Of a stretch of 64,000 nt of DNA, positions 59,985 through 64,000 are shown piece after piece; within the stretch, counting starts at the first letter, position 1, and each line of letters starts with the position of its first letter. Position numbers and translations under genes: made by a program. Where the stretch lies: the NCBI GenBank assembly GCA_041695325.1, contig JBGFRC010000024.1, positions 1 through 64,000 on the forward strand, in the 5' to 3' direction. The stretch comes from SURF-13 sp041695325 (GTDB taxonomy: Bacteria > Pseudomonadota > Gammaproteobacteria > SURF-13). The notes under the pieces were generated by a model that was not told the origin of the DNA, made no database searches, and was given only the letters and a program-made list of their open reading frames with translations.

Positions 59985-60030
59985 CTCACTTTGTCATTGC
60001 GAGCGGGACGCCCATAATGCCGCGCCCGGA
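59985..60030. repeat. CATTGCGAGCG-type dispersed repeat fragment
   Basis: GTCATTGCGAGCGGGACG followed by CCCATAATGCCGCG. The word GTCATTGCGAGCG is found in dispersed repeats of many bacterial genomes. It lies between the hairpin array and the permease relic. Confidence 0.45.
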
Positions 60031-60120
60031 GTAAACCTCGCGGTGAGCATCGGATTCCTGTTCGTGGTTTCGCTGCTCGCGGTATTCTTGCTGCACAAGG
60101 GTTACAAGCTGCGTCATTAA
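60031..60120 (+). pseudogene. C-terminal relic of an ABC-2-type permease
   Basis: Immediately before ibaG, a frame ending at TAA (60118-60120) encodes a hydrophobic helix and tail: NLAVSIGFLFVVSLLAVFLL then HKGYKLRH. ABC-2 permeases (YadH/Wzm type) characteristically end in a final helix plus (R/K)xGY(R/K)LR. In related genomes an ATPase-permease pair follows mlaB and precedes ibaG. Here the rest is missing and repeats sit at the junction, so a deletion relic is inferred. Confidence 0.5.
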
Positions 60121-60121
60121 C

Positions 60122-60361
60122 ATGGAAGCCGCCACTATCAAGCATATGATCGAACAGGGCCTTGCGGACTGTCGCGCCGAGGTGACGGGCGACGGCGCGC
60201 ACTTTGATGCGATCATCGTCAGCCCGGCGTTCGCTGGCAAAAACTCCCTGGCGCGCCACCGCATGGTATACGCGGCGCTGGGCGAGGCCATGCGCTCCGC
60301 CATTCACGCCTTGTCCATGCGCACCTATACGCCTGAAGAGTACGCGGCGCAGGCCGGATAA
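60122..60361 (+). CDS. ibaG: BolA-family protein IbaG
   Basis: 79-residue BolA-like protein: IKHMIEQGLADCRAEVTGDGAHFDAIIVSPAFAGKNSLARHRMVYAALGEAM. The conserved His in HR(M)VY and Cys17 are candidate ligands for the 2Fe-2S cluster shared with a monothiol glutaredoxin. IbaG between the mla operon and murA is the E. coli yrbA arrangement. Confidence 0.95.
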   Translation: MEAATIKHMIEQGLADCRAEVTGDGAHFDAIIVSPAFAGKNSLARHRMVYAALGEAMRSAIHALSMRTYTPEEYAAQAG

Positions 60362-60370
60362 CGATCCTTC

Positions 60371-61630
60371 ATGGACAAACTTATCATCACCGGCGGCGTG
60401 CCGCTGAACGGCGATATCCGCATTTCCGGGGCGAAGAACGCCGCGCTACCCATCCTCACCGCGGCCCTGCTGACCGACCAGCCCCTGGTGCTCGGCAACA
60501 TACCGCACCTGCACGACATCACCACCACCATGGAACTGCTCGGCCAGATGGGCGTGCGCATCACCGTGGACGAGCGTATGAAGGTAGAGGTGGACACGCG
60601 CGCCATCCGCAATTTTCGCGCGCCTTATGAGCTGGTCAAAACCATGCGCGCCTCGATACTGGTGCTGGGTCCGCTGCTGGCGCGCTACGGCAAGGCCGTT
60701 GTGTCGCTGCCCGGCGGCTGCGCCATCGGCCCGCGCCCGGTTAACCTGCACCTGCAAGGCCTGCAGGCGATGGGCGCGGAGATCCGGGTGGAGAACGGTT
60801 ACATCTACGCCACGGCCAAACGCCTGAAGGGCGCACACCTGGTCATGGACAAGGTCACCGTCACCGGCACTGAGAACCTGATGATGGCGGCCACCCTGGC
60901 GCAGGGCGTCACCACCATTGAAAACGCCGCGCGTGAGCCGGAGGTGGTGGACCTGGCGCAATGCCTGATCGGCATGGGCGCCAAGATCCACGGCGCAGGT
61001 ACAGACAGCATTGTCATCGACGGCGTACCGGAGCTGCACGGCGCGAGCTACGGCATCCTGCCGGATCGCATCGAGACCGGCACTTATCTCACCGCCGCGG
61101 CCATGACCGGCGGGCGCATCAAGCTGCGCGAGGCGCGTCCCCACTCGCTGGAGGCCACTCTCAACAAGCTGCGTGAGACCGGCGCCGAGATCGAGACCGG
61201 CGCGGACTGGATCACGCTTGACATGCGCGGGCAGCGCCCCCAGGCGGTGAGCGTGCACACCGCGCCCTATCCGGCCTTCCCTACCGACATGCAGGCGCAA
61301 TTCACCGCGCTTGACAGCGTCGCGCAGGGCGTCGCCACCATCACCGAGACGGTGTTTGAAAACCGCTTCATGCACGTGCACGAGCTGAAGCGCATGGGCG
61401 CGCACATCGCGCTGGAAGGCAACACCGCCGTCATCACCGGCGTGGAGCGCCTCACCGGCGCGCCGGTGATGGCCACCGACTTACGCGCCTCGGCCAGCCT
61501 GGTGCTGGCGGGCCTGGTGGCGGAAGGTGAAACCGTGGTGGATCGCATTTATCATATAGACCGCGGCTATGAATGCATCGAGGAAAAACTGACCCAGCTC
61601 GGCGCGCGGATACAAAGGGTGCCTGGATAA
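60371..61630 (+). CDS. murA: UDP-N-acetylglucosamine 1-carboxyvinyltransferase
   Basis: First committed step of peptidoglycan synthesis. 419 residues, inside-out alpha/beta barrel: Lys22-Asn23 (ISGAKNAALP), catalytic Cys117 in LPGGCAIGPRPVNLHL (the fosfomycin target, so a sensitive-type enzyme), catalytic Asp in FPTDMQAQF and RASASLVLAGLVAEG. 9 bp after ibaG. Confidence 0.98.
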   Translation: MDKLIITGGVPLNGDIRISGAKNAALPILTAALLTDQPLVLGNIPHLHDITTTMELLGQMGVRITVDERMKVEVDTRAIRNFRAPYELVKTMRASILVLGPLLARYGKAVVSLPGGCAIGPRPVNLHLQGLQAMGAEIRVENGYIYATAKRLKGAHLVMDKVTVTGTENLMMAATLAQGVTTIENAAREPEVVDLAQCLIGMGAKIHGAGTDSIVIDGVPELHGASYGILPDRIETGTYLTAAAMTGGRIKLREARPHSLEATLNKLRETGAEIETGADWITLDMRGQRPQAVSVHTAPYPAFPTDMQAQFTALDSVAQGVATITETVFENRFMHVHELKRMGAHIALEGNTAVITGVERLTGAPVMATDLRASASLVLAGLVAEGETVVDRIYHIDRGYECIEEKLTQLGARIQRVPG

Positions 61631-61633
61631 ACC

Positions 61634-61720
61634 AGAGAAAAGAGGCAAGAGAAAAGATACAAGTAAATAAAGCATCGGTCATTTTTTTACTTTTCTCTTG
61701 TCTCTTGCCTCTTTTCTCTT
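61634..61720. repeat. AAGAG-type palindrome after murA
   Basis: Left arm 61634-61664 (AGAGAAAAGAGGCAAGAGA then AAAGATACAAG) and right arm 61689-61720 pair perfectly over the outer 19 bp with a few mismatches inside. The stem ends in a T-run on the plus strand, so it might terminate murA transcription. Confidence 0.8.
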
Positions 61721-61729
61721 GCTAAGGAA

Positions 61730-61876
61730 GCTCTGAATAATTCCATCCAGGAATTATCAGAGCACGAAAAGCAAAAATGTGATTTTTACTTTTCTTCATT
61801 TTACAATCACATGCGTGATTGTAAAATGGCGGCACATCCATGTGCCGCAGGAAACTCTGAATAAATCAGAGTTTCC
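61730..61876. repeat. Five-hairpin array between murA and hisG
   Basis: Consecutive hairpins: 61730-61763 (GCTCTGA...AATTC arms, 1-nt bulge), 61766-61794 (GAAAAG..AAAAAT, 1 mismatch), 61797-61828 (14-bp arms CATTTTACAATCAC), 61829-61848 (GCGGCACAT, 2-nt loop) and 61850-61876 (GGAAACTCTGA, 5-nt loop). Nearly all 147 bp pair locally. Confidence 0.9.
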
Positions 61877-61893
61877 CTAATTAATTAGCTGAC

Positions 61894-62538
61894 ATGACCA
61901 ATACCGCCCTGACTATTGCGCTGTCCAAAGGCCGCATCCTGCACGAGACGCTGCCGCTGCTCGCGCACGCCGGCGTCACGCCCGCCGAGGACGCGGACAA
62001 GAGCCGCAAGCTGATTCTCGCCACCGGCCGGCCGGATGTGAAGCTGCTCATCATACGCGCGGCGGACGTACCCACCTACGTGGAATACGGCGCAGCTGAT
62101 CTGGGCGTGGCGGGCAAGGACGTGCTGATGGAATACGACGGCGACGGCCTGTATGAACCGCTGGACCTGAAAATCGCGCGCTGCCGCATGATGGTGGCCG
62201 GTCTGCCCAATACGCAACCGTCCGGCGCGCGCCTGCGCGTCGCCACCAAATACGTCAACGTCACGCGGCGTTACTACGCCGAACGCGGCGAGCAAGTGGA
62301 GATCATCAAATTGTACGGTTCCATGGAGCTGGCGCCGCTGGTCGGCCTGGCCGAACGCATCGTGGACCTGGTGGACACCGGTGGCACGCTGAAGGCGAAC
62401 GGCCTGGCGCCGCTGGAAACCATCGCCCACATCAGCGCGCGCTTGATCGTGAACAAGGCCGCCATGAAAATGAAGCACGCGCGCATCAAGGCGCTCATCG
62501 CCAAAGTCGCCGAGGCGGTGGAAATTGAAAAAAGATAG
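61894..62538 (+). CDS. hisG: ATP phosphoribosyltransferase, short form
   Basis: First step of histidine synthesis. 214 residues: TIALSKGRILHETLPLLAHAG, RAADVPTYVEYGAADLGVAGKDVL, LRVATKYVNVTRRYYAERG, PLVGLAERIVDLVDTGGTLKANGL. The C-terminal ACT-like regulatory domain of the 290-300-residue enzymes is missing. This short class needs the HisRS-like subunit HisZ for activity and histidine feedback; hisZ is not in the window. Confidence 0.96.
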   Translation: MTNTALTIALSKGRILHETLPLLAHAGVTPAEDADKSRKLILATGRPDVKLLIIRAADVPTYVEYGAADLGVAGKDVLMEYDGDGLYEPLDLKIARCRMMVAGLPNTQPSGARLRVATKYVNVTRRYYAERGEQVEIIKLYGSMELAPLVGLAERIVDLVDTGGTLKANGLAPLETIAHISARLIVNKAAMKMKHARIKALIAKVAEAVEIEKR

Positions 62539-62591
62539 GCGCGAATTCATTCGCACGCCGGCCGAATCAATCCGGTCCTACGGATACTCCC

Positions 62592-63893
62592 ATGACTAAT
62601 ATCCTGCGACTCAACAGCATGGAACCCGGCTTCTGGGACAAGCTGGCACAACGCCTGGCCTGGGAGGAGGGCGTGGACGACGGCATCAGCGCCGGCGTGC
62701 GGGAGATCGTGCACGCGGTGCGCGCGCGCGGAGACGCGGCCCTGCTCGACTACACGCGTCGCTTTGATCGCGTCACGGCCTCTTCCGTCGCCGCGCTGGA
62801 GATTCCCAAGACGCGTCTTGCCCAGGCCCTGCAATCCCTCGCCGCCCCGCAGCGCGAGGCGCTGGAGACCGCCGCCACGCGCATCCATGATTATCACGCG
62901 CGGCAGAAGATCGAATCCTGGAGCTATCACGACAGCGACGGCACCTTGCTCGGCCAGCAGGTCACGCCCATCGAACGCGCCGGGATGTACGTGCCGGGCG
63001 GCAAGGCGGCCTATCCTTCTTCGGTGTTGATGAACGCCATCCCGGCCAAGGTCGCGGGCGTGACGGAGCTCATCATGACCGTGCCCGCGCCGGACGGCGC
63101 GCTGAACGAACTGGTGCTGGCCGCCGCCAGCTTGGCGGAAGTGGATCGCGTGTTCACCGTGGGCGGGGCGCAGGCCATCGCCGCCCTGGCCTATGGCACC
63201 GAGACCCTGCCACGAGTGGACAAGATCGTCGGCCCAGGCAACATCTACGTCGCCACCGCCAAGCGCATGGTGTTCGGCGCGGTGGGCATAGACATGGTGG
63301 CCGGCCCGTCCGAGATATTGGTGCTGGCCGACGGCTCGGCCAACCCGGAGTGGGTTGCGATGGATTTATTCTCCCAAGCCGAGCATGACGAAGACGCGCG
63401 CGCCATGCTGGTGTCGCCCGATGCGGCCTTTCTCGGCCGGGTCGAGGCCGGCATTGCCCGGCTGCTGCCGGAAATGGAACGCGCGGCGACCATACGCGCG
63501 TCACTCGGCGCGCGCGCCGTGTTCATCCAGGTGCGCGATCTGGATCAAGCCGTGGAGGTGGCGAACTTCATCGCGCCGGAGCATCTGGAGTTGGCGCTCG
63601 ACCATCCCGAAACGCTCAGCAGCCGCATCCGCAATGCGGGCGCGATCTTCCTCGGCCACCACACGCCGGAGGCGATCGGCGATTACTGCGCCGGCCCGAA
63701 CCACGTGCTGCCCACCTCGCGCACCGCGCGCTACAGCTCACCGCTCGGCGTGTACGATTTTCAGAAACGCACCAGCCTGATTCAGTGCAGCGCCGCGAGC
63801 GCCGCGCGCCTCGGCCGGATCGCCTCCATCCTCGCGCGCGGCGAGGGTCTCACCGCGCATGCGCGTTCGGCGGAATATCGGATAAAACAGTAG
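62592..63893 (+). CDS. hisD: Histidinol dehydrogenase
   Basis: Last two oxidations of histidine synthesis. 433 residues: GMYVPGGKAAYPSSVLMNAIPAKVAGV, VGGAQAIAALAYGTETLPRVDKIVGPGN, AGPSEILVLADGSANPEWVAMDLFSQAEHDEDA (zinc and catalytic His/Asp), APEHLEL and GPNHVLPTSRTARYSSPLGVYDF. 53 bp after hisG. Confidence 0.98.
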   Translation: MTNILRLNSMEPGFWDKLAQRLAWEEGVDDGISAGVREIVHAVRARGDAALLDYTRRFDRVTASSVAALEIPKTRLAQALQSLAAPQREALETAATRIHDYHARQKIESWSYHDSDGTLLGQQVTPIERAGMYVPGGKAAYPSSVLMNAIPAKVAGVTELIMTVPAPDGALNELVLAAASLAEVDRVFTVGGAQAIAALAYGTETLPRVDKIVGPGNIYVATAKRMVFGAVGIDMVAGPSEILVLADGSANPEWVAMDLFSQAEHDEDARAMLVSPDAAFLGRVEAGIARLLPEMERAATIRASLGARAVFIQVRDLDQAVEVANFIAPEHLELALDHPETLSSRIRNAGAIFLGHHTPEAIGDYCAGPNHVLPTSRTARYSSPLGVYDFQKRTSLIQCSAASAARLGRIASILARGEGLTAHARSAEYRIKQ

Positions 63894-63969
63894 CGAGTGG
63901 CGAGTAGCTAGAAAAAGGATGGGCGGAACGTGCTCTCCTCGCTACTAGCTACTAGCTACTAGCTACTAG
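63894..63969. repeat. CTACTAG tandem repeat with inverted upstream arm
   Basis: Four perfect head-to-tail copies of the heptamer CTACTAG (63942-63969). Upstream GGCGAGTAGCTAG (about 63899-63911) is the reverse complement of the TAGC/CTCGC side, so the 3' part of the gap can fold back. A GGCGAGTAGC word also ends ribBX (44630). Confidence 0.8.
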
Positions 63970-63977
63970 TAACCTGT

Positions 63978-64000
63978 ATGAAAGAACCCCTCACGCAAAT
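63978..64000 (+). CDS. Start of next gene, truncated by the window edge
   Basis: ATG followed by seven in-frame codons (MKEPLTQ). Position after hisD suggests hisC (histidinol-phosphate aminotransferase), but too little is present to identify it. Confidence 0.4.

Overview
This window is a dense stretch of core chromosome from a high-GC, Gram-negative proteobacterium, most likely an early-branching gammaproteobacterium. The evidence is the LPS-transport and sigma-54 operon, AlgZ/AlgR beside hemCD, the Mla operon with ibaG-murA, PmbA, AmpD/AmpE/AmpG, GcvR, IV-pilin and a short-form HisG. I cannot name the genus. I see no phage, plasmid, CRISPR, rRNA, tRNA or intact insertion sequence. The non-genic interest lies in the intergenic repeats.

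Layout. 0-5.3 kb (minus strand): kdsD-kdsC-lptC-lptA-lptB-rpoN-hpf, linking Kdo supply, LPS export, sigma-54 and ribosome hibernation. 5.5-9.5 kb: EVE-domain protein, a small membrane protein, phoH-PIN, bcp, gcvR and a type IV pilin with a sigma-54-type promoter. 9.9-18.4 kb: hemB, aroE, oligopeptidase A, exonuclease III, an SDR protein, a ferredoxin-reductase-like flavoprotein, hemD and hemC. 18.4-27.8 kb: algR/algZ, argH, a DUF4124 protein, argB, a phosphomannomutase/phosphoglucomutase, dut, coaBC, radC, rpmB-rpmG. 27.9-39.9 kb: acyl desaturase, pyrE, chromate transporter, a second ExoIII-like gene at the position of Pseudomonas crc, ampG, metW/metX, ettA, a GNAT acetyltransferase, a DUF2156 protein, a histone-deacetylase-like protein. 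40-50.8 kb: glyA, nrdR, the riboflavin cluster ribD-ribE-ribBX-ribH with nusB, thiL, pgpA, an unassigned protein, nadC, sua5, purC. 50.9-64 kb: Kef-type antiporter, ampD-ampE, a histidine phosphatase, pmbA, mlaFEDCB, a truncated ABC-permease relic, ibaG, murA, hisG, hisD and the first codons of the next gene.

Functional threads. Envelope biogenesis dominates: Kdo synthesis and Lpt export, Mla phospholipid trafficking, MurA, and peptidoglycan recycling through AmpG and AmpD. In Escherichia coli the mla-ibaG-murA block lies next to kdsD-lpt-rpoN; here the two blocks are about 51 kb apart. Cofactor synthesis is the second theme (haem, riboflavin, CoA, NAD, thiamine diphosphate). RibBX and the short HisG both imply partners outside the window: a separate RibA and a HisZ.

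The most unusual material is intergenic. Five gaps carry arrays of consecutive near-perfect hairpins about 100-160 bp long. Two of these (5359-5456 and 26521-26626) are the same four-hairpin cassette in opposite orientation with compensating stem changes. Two further palindrome families (purine/pyrimidine AAGAG-type and CCCCTCTCCC-type) and a CTACTAG tandem repeat also occupy gaps, some inside operons. One array abuts a gene relic, suggesting repeat-associated deletion.
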